Below, piece by piece: positions 18,337-26,714 of a stretch of 64,000 nucleotides of DNA. The notes under the pieces were generated by a model, which was given only the letters and a program-made list of their open reading frames with translations, was not told the origin of the DNA and ran no database searches. The stretch comes from Solirhodobacter olei. Its GTDB lineage: Bacteria > Pseudomonadota > Alphaproteobacteria > Rhodobacterales > Rhodobacteraceae. Each line of letters opens with the position of its first letter. The first letter of the stretch is position 1. The stretch lies in NCBI RefSeq assembly GCF_004010155.1, contig NZ_RRYH01000028.1, positions 33,674 to 97,673 on the forward strand, in the 5' to 3' direction. The position numbers and the translations under genes are program-made.

Positions 18337-19193
18337 ATGGCCGCAATGTCGAACGAGGCCGAGGCCGCTGCTTGGAATGGTCCCCGCGGTGAGCATTGGG
18401 TGAGCATCCAGGGCACCCTTGACGCCATGATGGCCGAGGTGCTGGACCTCGTCCTTTCGGGCGCTGATCTCCAGCCAAGCGAGGCTGTCCTTGATATCGG
18501 ATGCGGTGCAGGAGCCACCACAATCGCCGCCGCTCGCCGCATTGGCGCAGAAGGCTCGGTCCTCGGCTTGGACATATCAGAGCCGCTCCTGCGCCATGCC
18601 AAGCTGCGGGCTCAGGCCGAGGGCTTGAGCAACGTCACATTTCAATTGGATGATGCTCAAACCTACCCGCTCAAGTCCGGCAACTTCAATGTTCTCATTT
18701 CGCGGTTCGGGTGATGTTCTTCGACGACCCTACGGCCGCCTTCCGCAATATGGGGACCGCGTTGCGTCCAGGAGGTCGCGTGTTTTTCGCCGCCTGGGCC
18801 GCGCCGGAGCAAAACCCCTGGTTCACTATCCCCGCCAAGGCCGCCATGGCGCGCCTCGGTAAGGTCGAAGCAGGTGACCCAACAGCACCTGGCCCCATGG
18901 CCTTTCGAGACATCAACCGCGTGGTCAAGATATTGCAGTCAGCGGGAATGGAGGATTGTTCCGGGGTCGAAACCAAGCTCTTCCTGCATCCACCGGGCAC
19001 GCTTGAAGAGGTTGTTGACCTCGCGGTCTCGAACGGACCGGCTACCCGCATCATGACCGCGCTGGGTGGAACCGAGCTCGACCGGGCTGCCATTGAGGAG
19101 ACTTGCCGAGCTGAGCTGGCGCCCTTCGATGTTGAAGGCCAGGTTCGCGTTCCTGCGAGTGTCAACCTATTCCGGGCGCGAATACCGAGCTAA
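18337..19193 (+). pseudogene. Class I SAM-dependent methyltransferase, frameshifted
   Basis: Two adjacent frames make one methyltransferase. The first (18337-18714) has VLDIGCGAGATTIAAARRIG, the SAM-binding glycine loop, and ends at NVLISRFG followed by TGA. The second, beginning near 18711, continues with VMFFDDPTAAFRNM and LRPGGRVFFAAWAAPEQNPW, as expected right after the SRFG motif. Adding one G to the GGG at about 18710-18712 would restore a protein of about 285 residues. It is either a true one-base deletion or an error in a G run. Start at 18337 is backed by GGAGG. Substrate unknown. No operon partners. Confidence 0.8.
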
Positions 19194-19203
19194 GGTTGGG
19201 CCG

Positions 19204-19806
19204 TTAGACCGGAGGCACGGTGCCGCCGAGGCCTACGATGACAAACTTCGCGATGACCGTCCCCGACGCATCTTGCGTGCCCCGGATAGATACGGCGACC
19301 CCGGGTTTTAGGTCCGCCGTCGTTGCCGGAGAAATGGCGACGATCGGGGTTCTTGGCAACACGTCGATTGTCCGCTGACCGCCCTTGTAAACGAGCGTCA
19401 GATGGTCGGCCGAGACCGTCTTTACTGTGCTTCTTACCGTGGCGTTCGTCATGGTACCCTGCGGAGCCATGGCCCAAGGATAACTGCCCTCGCCGGTGCC
19501 CGCCATCGCAGGCGGAAAGATCGTCACTTCGACCGCATTTTGGCCGCCGGAGCTGTTCGGCACTGAGCCTACGCCGACGAAGCCGCCGATCTTTACATCC
19601 GAGAGCTTCGCCGCCTTAACGCCGATGAGCCTATACCCCGGCGGCAGCGCTATTGTTCCTTCGGTGCCACCATCGGTCCTAAGGGTGAGGCTGGTGGAGG
19701 TGGCGGCAACGACATTGCCGCGCAGGTGAATGGGCGCCCCGGTCTGGGCAACTGCGACGGCCGGAAGGATCAGAGCAGCGACGGCGAGGCTGAGTCGGGC
19801 GTTCAT
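19204..19806 (-). CDS. Exported hypothetical protein with repeated beta-barrel-like segments
   Basis: 200 residues. Signal peptide (MNARLSLAVAALILPAVAVA) and excellent ribosome site (AGGAGGAAGCA before ATG). The mature protein has strand-rich halves with similar phrases: IHLRGNVVAATSTSLTLRTDGG and TVRSTVKTVSADHLTLVYKGGQ, then PGVAVSIRGTQDASGTVIAKFVIVG. This pattern is like DUF5666-type periplasmic proteins with OB-like repeats, but I cannot confirm the family. Convergent with the broken methyltransferase, 10 bp apart. Function unknown. Confidence 0.75.
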   Translation of the reverse strand: MNARLSLAVAALILPAVAVAQTGAPIHLRGNVVAATSTSLTLRTDGGTEGTIALPPGYRLIGVKAAKLSDVKIGGFVGVGSVPNSSGGQNAVEVTIFPPAMAGTGEGSYPWAMAPQGTMTNATVRSTVKTVSADHLTLVYKGGQRTIDVLPRTPIVAISPATTADLKPGVAVSIRGTQDASGTVIAKFVIVGLGGTVPPV

Positions 19807-20487
19807 TGCTTCCTCCTGACGTTCAGACTGCAGGTGAATTAGCGCGGCGTCAGCTGCAGGCCAGTGCCATCGCCTGTCGGATTGCCGTCAGCAGGATGCA
19901 AGGCCCCCATGTCCCGGACGGCAATCAGCGGCCGAGACTGGACGGTCTGACCTGACTGGTCCGGTCTGATTGTTAGTGAGTATGACCTGCGCAATTGCTG
20001 CGCTTGGAAACGAATGGCAGATGTGGAGATGCCGCGTTGTGGCGGGCTCGACTATGGCAAATGTCCGAAGTAGGCCGATCTTGCATCGAGCTGCGTCCAG
20101 CAACGAAATCACCGGGATGGGGAGTGGGTTGACTGACCAATCCACCTGCGCGCCCCATGCTGCGAGGGCACACAGTGCGATCGATGATGGCAGATGAGCT
20201 ACGGAGTCACCGGCCCGGATTGATTTCTGGCGTGAGACATAGAACTGGAACGACTGAGGCTGCGAGAGGACGAAATCCCCATTGAGGGATGAATGGTCAT
20301 TGGCTCTCCGAATGGGATCGTGGCGATTGATGGCTCTATTTCGGAGGGTGCTGCCGCTCAAGGGCGGCACCGCCAACAATCCCGCAATTCTTTTTGCGCT
20401 GGACGAAAGGTGCAGCATCATGTGACGAGCGCCAGCTTTCGCCCGCTGTCGTGGCCGCAAGAGACTGAAGTTGCACAAGAAACCCTC
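19807..20487. other. Non-coding gap next to an integrase remnant
   Basis: About 680 bp. Long leftward open frames exist but their translation has no recognisable protein features and the base composition is mixed. I see no tRNA or clear attachment repeats. It may be decayed mobile-element sequence. Confidence 0.35.
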
Positions 20488-20690
20488 TGAATTCGCTAGC
20501 GCGAACCATGTTCTCGATCTTCGGGTGGCCCAGCAGAACCTGCACTGCGCGCAGGTTTCTCGTGGCGTTGTAGTTGATGGAGGCTTTGGTCCTTCGCCGC
20601 GAATGCGTGCCATAATCTTCCTTGCGCAGGCCGGTCCCGGTGACCCATTCATCCACCGAATGCTTGTTTTCCGACTTCGACATGGAACTC
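20488..20690 (-). pseudogene. Tyrosine recombinase (site-specific integrase) C-terminal remnant
   Basis: The reverse strand encodes YGTHSRRRTKASINYN followed by NLRAVQVLLGHPKIENMVR. These are the His-x-x-Arg and LLGH boxes of tyrosine recombinase catalytic domains. The upstream catalytic Arg region and the terminal Tyr (normally about 10 residues after LLGHxxxxxT) are absent: after ENMVR the sequence turns into unrelated residues (ASEFRGFL). It is therefore an inactive fragment and a sign of past integration here. Confidence 0.75.
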
Positions 20691-20821
20691 GACAGACTGG
20701 TCGCGGTCTTCTGAGCCGCGCCACGCTTACACTGGTGATAAGCTCACTGAAATCCGGAGCCGAAGGCGGGAGCGTGCCGGCGGGCTGTACGGGAAAGTTG
20801 CCCGGTGTTGCTTGCTACAGC

Positions 20822-21229
20822 TCAGGCTGGCAGCGGCAGCACGGCCTTCAACGGCTGCATTTCTGCAACCAGAGCGTCGCGCAGGATCTGCGGGTCAGGA
20901 AGTTCGACCCAATAATTGCCCCGCTTGCACCGCGACAGCAACGTGTCCCTGAACATCAAGTAGGGCTGCAGAAGGTCAGGATTACCGAAGAACGGATGCG
21001 AGAGCGCGAGCAGGGTCTCGTAGTTCGGCACGAGCCCCGGGCGGTAATCCTCGTCGCGAAGGTCGGCGATCACATCGAGCCGGACGTGGCGTTTGTCGCC
21101 TCGGACAAGTGGCCCCGCGACCATGAAATACCGGCCGAGGACATGCCGACGGAGCGTGGTCAGGATGGCGTTGAGTCGATCGTTGACCGACGGCTCGTCA
21201 CCGACGGTCGCAACACTGCTATGGAGCAT
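20822..21229 (-). CDS. Hypothetical protein
   Basis: 135 residues, no signal peptide or membrane segment. The translation looks like a real soluble protein: RLNAILTTLRRHVLGRYFMVAGPLVRGDK, then RLDVIADLRDEDYRPG, and PYLMFRDTLLSR. Codon use favours G/C at third positions. I do not recognise the family. The ribosome site is weak. It lies between an integrase remnant and other unknown genes, so it could be cargo of a former mobile element. Confidence 0.55.
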   Translation of the reverse strand: MLHSSVATVGDEPSVNDRLNAILTTLRRHVLGRYFMVAGPLVRGDKRHVRLDVIADLRDEDYRPGLVPNYETLLALSHPFFGNPDLLQPYLMFRDTLLSRCKRGNYWVELPDPQILRDALVAEMQPLKAVLPLPA

Positions 21230-21803
21230 CGGATAGTCTTTCCTGGACTGAAGGTCGACGGCTAGGACTTTTGCAGATCATCGAACTCGGAAAGTCTGAC
21301 CACTTGATAACGGACCGGTAACGATCCGGACAACGAAAAATCACTATGATGAATGTGCCGGTTCTGCTTTCGGCAGTGATTGGCCAACCACCACCTATAG
21401 GGCTCGGCAACAATGCGCCCACGAGGCTTGGCGGCGAAGGCACATTCGGGCCGCCGAACTTGGCCGCATCTCGACACCCGGCCATGGGCCAGGGGCGCAG
21501 CCGTTCCTGGCGGAGGTTCGGGACGCCCCGATAAGCAGGAGACCGCAATCAGGAGCCGCGGCTTCTCCTCCACTCAGCTATTTCCCGGCACCCAAGTTCG
21601 TTGCAGCCGAGCCACTCTGCTCGGCATCCGGCGGTATCAGTTTGGCGACGATCACCCATCAGAGCGGCTCATTCGCCGTGCAACCCAGTTCCGTCGTGGC
21701 GCCCGCGCCCGTTCGCGAGTGCCGGCGGCAGCCGCGAAAGCGCCCGGTGCAGCGGTTAAGCGGACACCAACAACCGCATCGCGGGGCCGGTCGGACGAAG
21801 ATC
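21230..21803. other. Non-coding gap
   Basis: About 570 bp between two leftward hypothetical genes. Several overlapping short frames exist on both strands but none has family character or a ribosome site that persuades me. Confidence 0.35.
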
Positions 21804-22136
21804 CTATGCGGCGAACTCTGAACGCGCTGCGAAGAATGCCGCGTGCAACTCCTGCATTTCCGGCCCGGGCAGCACCAGCCCGATGCTGGTCAAGCGTCCA
21901 AAGATGGCACTCAGCTGAGCATACTCCAGGGTCTCGGCGGTTTCCGTGCTCGCAAGCCGCCCGAGTTCTTCGGCCAACTTCAAGGCGGCGGCCTGACGGG
22001 TATCCTTCTGCAATCTCGTAAGTGGTGCTGAACCTCCGCTTACGAACAACCGGAGTTCAGCGTTGCGGACGATGCGTGCCCGCGCACTCTGCACGGCGCC
22101 ACACAGGCGTCCGATCCCGACAGGGTTCGTTTCCAT
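21804..22136 (-). CDS. Hypothetical protein, alpha-helical
   Basis: About 110 residues starting at 22136 behind GGGAGGAAAG. The sequence is helix-rich: IGRLCGAVQSARARIVRNAELRLFV, RQAAALKLAEELGRLASTETAETLEY and EMQELHAAFFAARSEFAA. No signal peptide, membrane segment or known motif. It may be a small regulatory or scaffold protein, but this is a guess. It lies just downstream of an IS256-type transposase stub on the same strand. Confidence 0.6.
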   Translation of the reverse strand: METNPVGIGRLCGAVQSARARIVRNAELRLFVSGGSAPLTRLQKDTRQAAALKLAEELGRLASTETAETLEYAQLSAIFGRLTSIGLVLPGPEMQELHAAFFAARSEFAA

Positions 22137-22250
22137 GGCTGCTTTCCTCCCTGCTGCATGATGCGCTCGCCCAGGACGTGTGTCCAACTCTGAGATCGAA
22201 CTGTGTCTGGCGCATGTCGACTGACGGCGGCCCATCGCCGAGGCTACCCG

Positions 22251-22367
22251 TCAGGTTGGGCACCGCTTGGCCGAGGCGGGCGGCGCGCTGACTTCCGTGT
22301 CGCCGATCCCCTCGGGGCGCTCAACGCCCTTCAGCAGTTCATCCCGAAGTTCCTTGGAGATCGTCAT
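22251..22367 (-). pseudogene. IS256-family transposase N-terminal stub
   Basis: A 38-codon frame begins MTISKELRDELLKGVERPEG, which matches the conserved first ~20 residues of IS256-family transposases (MTxSKELLDELLKG...RPED). After that the match is lost and a stop follows at 22251-22253. Only the N-terminus survives and no DDE catalytic region is visible, so this is an insertion sequence scar. Confidence 0.65.
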
Positions 22368-22513
22368 GCATGCTTCCTTTCGATGAAGCATTGACCGGAT
22401 CACTCATACACAGGGCACAGAATCCGGCCGCAAGCTTCGCCTTGCGTTCGGCGAGGTTGGGCATGTTCGGCGGTGATAAGAACCAGAGCGCGACCGCCTT
22501 GCCTGAACATCAG

Positions 22514-24121
22514 TTATTCCGCCGTCCGCATCCCCAGCCGCCGCAAGACCCTGCGCTCTGCCAGCACGACGATCTGATAGCAAGCCGCAGACACCAGCAC
22601 CGCGACGGCGGCCACAGTCCAGATCATCCCGTAGTCAAGATAACCCCGCGACTGGTTCAGAAGGTTGCCGAGCCCGGTGCCGGTCGCGAGCCACTCTGCG
22701 ATCATCACCCCGAGGAGCGCGCGTGGCACCGTGAGGCGGGTCGCGGCGAAGAGATAGGGAAGCGAGGCCGGGATTGTCACCATCCGCATCTCGCGCCAGA
22801 CGCCCGCCCCGTAGGCCCGCGGAAGTTCCACGGCCGAGCGGGGAACGAGTGCAAGGCCCTGTGCCAGCGTCACGAAGGCCGGGAAGAAGGTGACAGAGAT
22901 CGTGACCCACAGTGTAAGCGAGGTGCCCCGGCCCAGGATCAGGACGAGAAGAGGCGTCAACGCGACGAGCGGCATCGTCTGAGTGACAAGTGCCACCGGC
23001 ATGAAGGCCCGCACCGCCTCCGGGAAAAGGCGGGAGGAGATGGCAAGCAGGAAGGCAAAGGCCAGGCCGACAAGCATGCCGATCCCGGTCACCGGCAGCG
23101 TCTGGCCAAGTGCATGCAGAAGTCGCGCTTGGGCGCTCGCTGAGGCTGGGGAGAAGAACAGGTAGTCAGCCACCCCGAGCGGCGTCTTGGCAATCAGCCA
23201 GGGTGCTCCTGTCCCCCAGATGAAGAGCCACCAGAAGCAGAATGGTAGCGCCAGCGACCCTGCCGCGAACAAGAGCCGCGACGCGAGCGGCTCATCCGTC
23301 GCGTCTCCGCCCGGCACGGCGGCATTCAGCGTCACTGCACGTGTCGCGCCGACGAAGCGGCGGGCGATCAAAGCGAAGGCAAGATAGCTCAGCCCGGCGA
23401 TCGCTGTGGCGACGAGGCCGATGCCCCAGAGCCGCGTTGGCATCCCCTGACCTAGCGAGCCCAGAAGGTAGACCCCGAGCCCCCAGCGGTCTCCCCCGCC
23501 GCCGAATTCGGCAAGGATCGCTCCCAGAACGGCGTTTGGCGCTGCGATCCGGAACCCCGAGAGGATAGAGGGGAGCGCACCGCGAAGCTGCACCATGGTC
23601 AGAACTTTGACCCGCCCACCGCCATAGGCGCGCACCATGTCTGTCGCCCGGCTGTCGGCCTGGCTTATGCCGACGACCGTTGCCGTCATCGTGACGAAAT
23701 AGACCCCGAGCGTGGCCAGGACCACCCGCGGTTCCATGCCGGTAAGCGTCAGCGTCAGTATCGGCGCTATGGCGATCGCCGGCAGCGAGAAGATGGCGAC
23801 ATTCACGCCCCGGAACAGCCGCAGCATCCGCGGTGACAGCGCGAAGACGATCCCCGCGCCAACGCCGATGAGATTGCCGAACAGGAAGCCCAGGCTGGAG
23901 CCGATCAGCGTCGCCTCGATATGCCTGGGATAGTCCGCCCGATCGATCCAGAGCCGCTCGAGGATCGCTGTCGGCGAGGGCAACGCACCCTGAGCGACGA
24001 GGCCGAAGTGGCCCACGACCTCCCACAGCAGGAGGAGGATGACCAAATTGCGGAGCCCCGGCGGGATCCGCCCCGCGCTCGCCCGTTCTCCTGGCAGCGC
24101 CGCCATGACCCCCTCAGGCAT
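22514..24121 (-). CDS. Fused double permease of a NitT/TauT-type ABC importer
   Basis: 535 residues holding two complete permease domains in tandem, each with about six membrane segments. Domain 1 (~20-260) has the coupling region ATDMVRAYGGGRVKVLTMVQLRGALPSILSG. Domain 2 (~280-530) has SAVELPRAYGAGVWREMRMVTIPASLPYLF, then AEWLATGTGLGNLLNQSRGYLDYGMIW. Most relatives (SsuC, TauC, ThiX) are single-domain and dimerise. The fusion allows each half to specialise. Start 24121 overlaps the ATPase gene by 8 nt; ATG 24106 behind GAGGGGG is an alternative. Confidence 0.88.
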   Translation of the reverse strand: MPEGVMAALPGERASAGRIPPGLRNLVILLLLWEVVGHFGLVAQGALPSPTAILERLWIDRADYPRHIEATLIGSSLGFLFGNLIGVGAGIVFALSPRMLRLFRGVNVAIFSLPAIAIAPILTLTLTGMEPRVVLATLGVYFVTMTATVVGISQADSRATDMVRAYGGGRVKVLTMVQLRGALPSILSGFRIAAPNAVLGAILAEFGGGGDRWGLGVYLLGSLGQGMPTRLWGIGLVATAIAGLSYLAFALIARRFVGATRAVTLNAAVPGGDATDEPLASRLLFAAGSLALPFCFWWLFIWGTGAPWLIAKTPLGVADYLFFSPASASAQARLLHALGQTLPVTGIGMLVGLAFAFLLAISSRLFPEAVRAFMPVALVTQTMPLVALTPLLVLILGRGTSLTLWVTISVTFFPAFVTLAQGLALVPRSAVELPRAYGAGVWREMRMVTIPASLPYLFAATRLTVPRALLGVMIAEWLATGTGLGNLLNQSRGYLDYGMIWTVAAVAVLVSAACYQIVVLAERRVLRRLGMRTAE

Positions 24122-24893
24122 CGACTGCCCCGCCCGTCAGAGCCTCGGCGATCCGGTCACAAAGGGCATGGAACGCCGGATCGGACCATAGGCTGGGTGC
24201 GCGGGGGCGCGCGAAAGGCACCTCGATCGCCTCGACGATACGGCCCGGGTTCGCCTGCATGACCAGCACCCGGTCGGCGAGAAACACCGCTTCATCGATC
24301 CCGTGAGTGACGAGGAGGGCGGTCGAGCCCGTCTCGGCCCAGACTCGCTGCAACTCGACGTTCATCTGCCGGCGCAAGATCTGATCGAGCGCCCCGAAGG
24401 GCTCATCCATGAACAGGACCTGCGGCTCTGTCACCAGCGCGCGCGCAATGGCGACGCGCTGGCGCATGCCGCCTGAGAGTTCTCCCGGCAGCGAGTTCTC
24501 GTAGCCGGTGAGCCCGACTAGATCGATCAGCGCACGCACCCGTGCGGTGTGGGCGTCGCGCTTGCGCCCAAGCACTTCGAGCGGCGCCTCTACGTTTCGC
24601 ATCACGCTCCGCCAGGGAAGGAGAGCAGCGTCCTGGAAGGCGACGCCGGTCAGCCCTGACCGGGCCGCCTCCGCTGGCGCCATGCCAGCGATGCGGGCTG
24701 TTCCCGTGTCCGGAGCCTCAAGCCCAAGCGCGATCCTCATCACGGTGGACTTGCCGCACCCGGACGGCCCGATCAGTGCCGTGAAGGAGCCGGCCGGGCA
24801 GGTGAGCGAAACCTCTCTCAGAGCCTCGACCGTCCGGCCGCGGCCGCGGAAGGTCTTTCCTATCCCCGCCAGCGACAGGCCCTCTGCCGCCAT
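24114..24893 (-). CDS. ABC importer ATPase (NitT/TauT type)
   Basis: About 259 residues. Walker A GPSGCGKST, Q-loop in TGVAFQDAALLPW, signature LSGGMRQR, Walker B VLFMDEPFGALD and switch VTHGIDEA are all intact, with the C-terminal VEVPFARPR-like segment (IEVPFARPRAPSLW) seen in nitrate/sulfonate-type ATPases. It energises the fused permease. The ATG at 24893 overlaps the stop of the binding-protein gene (TGATG), and its own stop overlaps the permease start, so the operon is translationally coupled. Confidence 0.92.
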   Translation of the reverse strand: MAAEGLSLAGIGKTFRGRGRTVEALREVSLTCPAGSFTALIGPSGCGKSTVMRIALGLEAPDTGTARIAGMAPAEAARSGLTGVAFQDAALLPWRSVMRNVEAPLEVLGRKRDAHTARVRALIDLVGLTGYENSLPGELSGGMRQRVAIARALVTEPQVLFMDEPFGALDQILRRQMNVELQRVWAETGSTALLVTHGIDEAVFLADRVLVMQANPGRIVEAIEVPFARPRAPSLWSDPAFHALCDRIAEALTGGAVDA

Positions 24894-25867
24894 CAGATTT
24901 CCTCGAGGAGCGTGGTATCGAACATCTTCCGGGTTCCCTTGATCCCCACGTCGGCAAGTGCCTTGAGGTTCGCATCGATCCCTTCTTCCGTCATCGAGAA
25001 GATGCCCTTCGGCGTCTCGATCAGGGGCTTCTGCGCCTCGTTCAGGAAGACCTCGTTGCCGACGGTGCGGCCAGAGCCCTTGAACCAGGTATCCTTGAAC
25101 TTCGGCGGCCATGCCTTCGGATCGGCGAAATTGTCGTTCCAGCCCTTCCGGCTGGCCCTGAGCCAGGCCACCAGTTCCTTGCGCTTCGACTTCAGCACAT
25201 CCTCGGTCACCACGACAGTATCGTTGTAGATGGTAAAGCCATAATCATAGAGCAGGAAGGAGACCACTTTCACGCCCTGCTGCTCGATCGTGTAGGGCAC
25301 ATCCGTGACGAAATCGAGCGTCGCGTCGACCTCGCCCTTGATCAGAGGCGTCGGGTCGTAGGCGTAGGGAACGATCTTCACCTTTGACGGATCGACGTGG
25401 TTGAGCTTCAACATCGCGTCGACTGAGATCACATTGACCGGCGGCACCGCCAGCGTCTTGCCCACAAGATCGGCCGGCGTTCTGATCGGCTTCGACGCCA
25501 GAGAGATCACGCCCAGCGGGTTCTTCTGATATTCTGTGCCAATGATCTTGAACGGCGCGCCCTGTTCGGCAATCGCCTTGATCGTCGTATCCGGCGTCGT
25601 AAGCGTCAGGTCGGCATGACCGGCGATAATCGTTGATTCCGGGATCACGTCCGGCCCGCCGGGCAGATAGGTGAGGTCCAGACCCTCGGCCTTGTAGTAG
25701 CCCTTATCGATGGCGACGAAATAGCCCATGAATTCGCCATCGTTGATCCAGGAAGCCTGCATCCTGAGAGGCGAGCTGCCAGCGGCGAAGCTGCGCATCG
25801 GCAGGGCGGAGGCAACGAGACCGGCGGCGGAACTGCCCAGGAAGCGGCGGCGGTTTAGTCGAAGCAT
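24893..25867 (-). CDS. Tat-exported substrate-binding protein, NMT1/THI5-like fold
   Basis: 324 residues. The N-terminus RRRFLGSSAAGLVASALP is a twin-arginine signal. The body matches the NMT1/THI5-like binding family: ASWINDGEFMGYFVAIDKGYYKAEGLDL, LPGGPDVIPESTIIAGHADL, then DLVGKTLAVPPVNVIS. Relatives bind thiamine or flavin precursors, taurine, sulfonates and pyrimidines; the ligand here cannot be told from sequence. AGGAGA precedes the start. Sits between the cyclo-ligase-like gene and the ATPase. Confidence 0.9.
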   Translation of the reverse strand: MLRLNRRRFLGSSAAGLVASALPMRSFAAGSSPLRMQASWINDGEFMGYFVAIDKGYYKAEGLDLTYLPGGPDVIPESTIIAGHADLTLTTPDTTIKAIAEQGAPFKIIGTEYQKNPLGVISLASKPIRTPADLVGKTLAVPPVNVISVDAMLKLNHVDPSKVKIVPYAYDPTPLIKGEVDATLDFVTDVPYTIEQQGVKVVSFLLYDYGFTIYNDTVVVTEDVLKSKRKELVAWLRASRKGWNDNFADPKAWPPKFKDTWFKGSGRTVGNEVFLNEAQKPLIETPKGIFSMTEEGIDANLKALADVGIKGTRKMFDTTLLEEI

Positions 25868-25891
25868 GTCTTCTCTCCTGTTGTTTGTGGT

Positions 25892-26629
25892 TCAGGCGAG
25901 TCCCTGAATTCTCTGAAGTTCTTGAAGGGGCGGAGTGTCTGCGATCTGGCGCGGCTCCAGCAGCGGCCATTTCACCCCGCGCGGCCGCTTGGCCCGCCGC
26001 GAGATGCGGTGCATCTCTCCGGGCGTCGCGATCATGTCGACGAGGATGTCCGTTTCCGAGGGCTGCAGGTTCTCCTGCACGACCTGGCAATCATGGGTCA
26101 CGGCAATCACGGGCGTCGTTTCGTCCACGAGCCCGAGATCGGTGAACATTCCCCATTCAAGGTCGAAGAACCCGTGGCCCTTGCCGAAGCGCACCCCGTT
26201 CAGGGACACCGCCGAGGCGCCGGTGACAAGTAGGTCGAACCTTCCACGCTCGGCGATCTCGGTCAGCGTGATCGGGCGGCCGAAATGCTCCATGCCGTCA
26301 AGCCAGGCGGCGTAGAGCTCAGCGCCCTCCGGCACCATGCCGGGTTCCATCAGCAGGAAGCCGCGGTAAATGCCATAGGTGGACATCACGAAGGGCTTCT
26401 TCTCGGCAATCAGCCGGCGGCGGAGATCGACCAGGCAGTTGTCCGGTGTGATGAAGGCGAAGCGCGTGTCGCGGTAGGCCGGCTCGGCCACGACCCGCTC
26501 GGTCGCAAGCTCGGAGCCTTGGAAATCCGGGATCACTTCGGCGAAATTGGTGTGAAAGCGCGTATCGGGTCTGGCCACGTCCTTCAGCTTCGCCCAGATT
26601 TTCTCGCGCATCACTCTTGAGGTTGACAT
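25892..26629 (-). CDS. 5-formyltetrahydrofolate cyclo-ligase family protein
   Basis: About 245 residues. The C-terminal part has VSLNGVRFGKGHGFFDLEWGMF, the family's glycine-rich nucleotide loop (G-x-G-x-G-[FY]-[FY]-D), followed by IAVTHDCQVV. The N-terminus REKIWAKLKDVARPDTRFH fits the MTHFS-domain proteins. True cyclo-ligases are ~190 residues; this longer type often lies beside ABC importers and may act on a pyrimidine or folate-like compound. That role is inference. First gene of the leftward importer operon, divergent from the RpiR gene; start at 26629 by GGGATGG upstream. Confidence 0.82.
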   Translation of the reverse strand: MSTSRVMREKIWAKLKDVARPDTRFHTNFAEVIPDFQGSELATERVVAEPAYRDTRFAFITPDNCLVDLRRRLIAEKKPFVMSTYGIYRGFLLMEPGMVPEGAELYAAWLDGMEHFGRPITLTEIAERGRFDLLVTGASAVSLNGVRFGKGHGFFDLEWGMFTDLGLVDETTPVIAVTHDCQVVQENLQPSETDILVDMIATPGEMHRISRRAKRPRGVKWPLLEPRQIADTPPLQELQRIQGLA

Positions 26630-26652
26630 GGTTCCATCCCGGCCGTTTCTTT

Positions 26653-26681
26653 GTTTCATAACGATGAAACATGAGTTTCAT
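26653..26681. promoter_or_regulatory. Inverted repeat operator between importer operon and rpiR-type gene
   Basis: GTTTCAT-AACG-ATGAAAC (26653-26670) is a perfect 7-bp inverted repeat with a 4-nt spacer. A third half-site, GTTTCAT, follows at 26675-26681. It lies in the 85-bp divergent intergenic region, the usual place for an RpiR-family operator controlling both directions. Confidence 0.6.
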
Positions 26682-26714
26682 AGGTCAAGCGGAATCTGAG
26701 AGGACGGGACGAAA

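Noticed and set aside
20471..21265. A 264-codon plus-strand frame over the integrase remnant
   Set aside because: It runs antisense to the integrase boxes and to the hypothetical gene at 20822-21229. Its translation shows no family motif.
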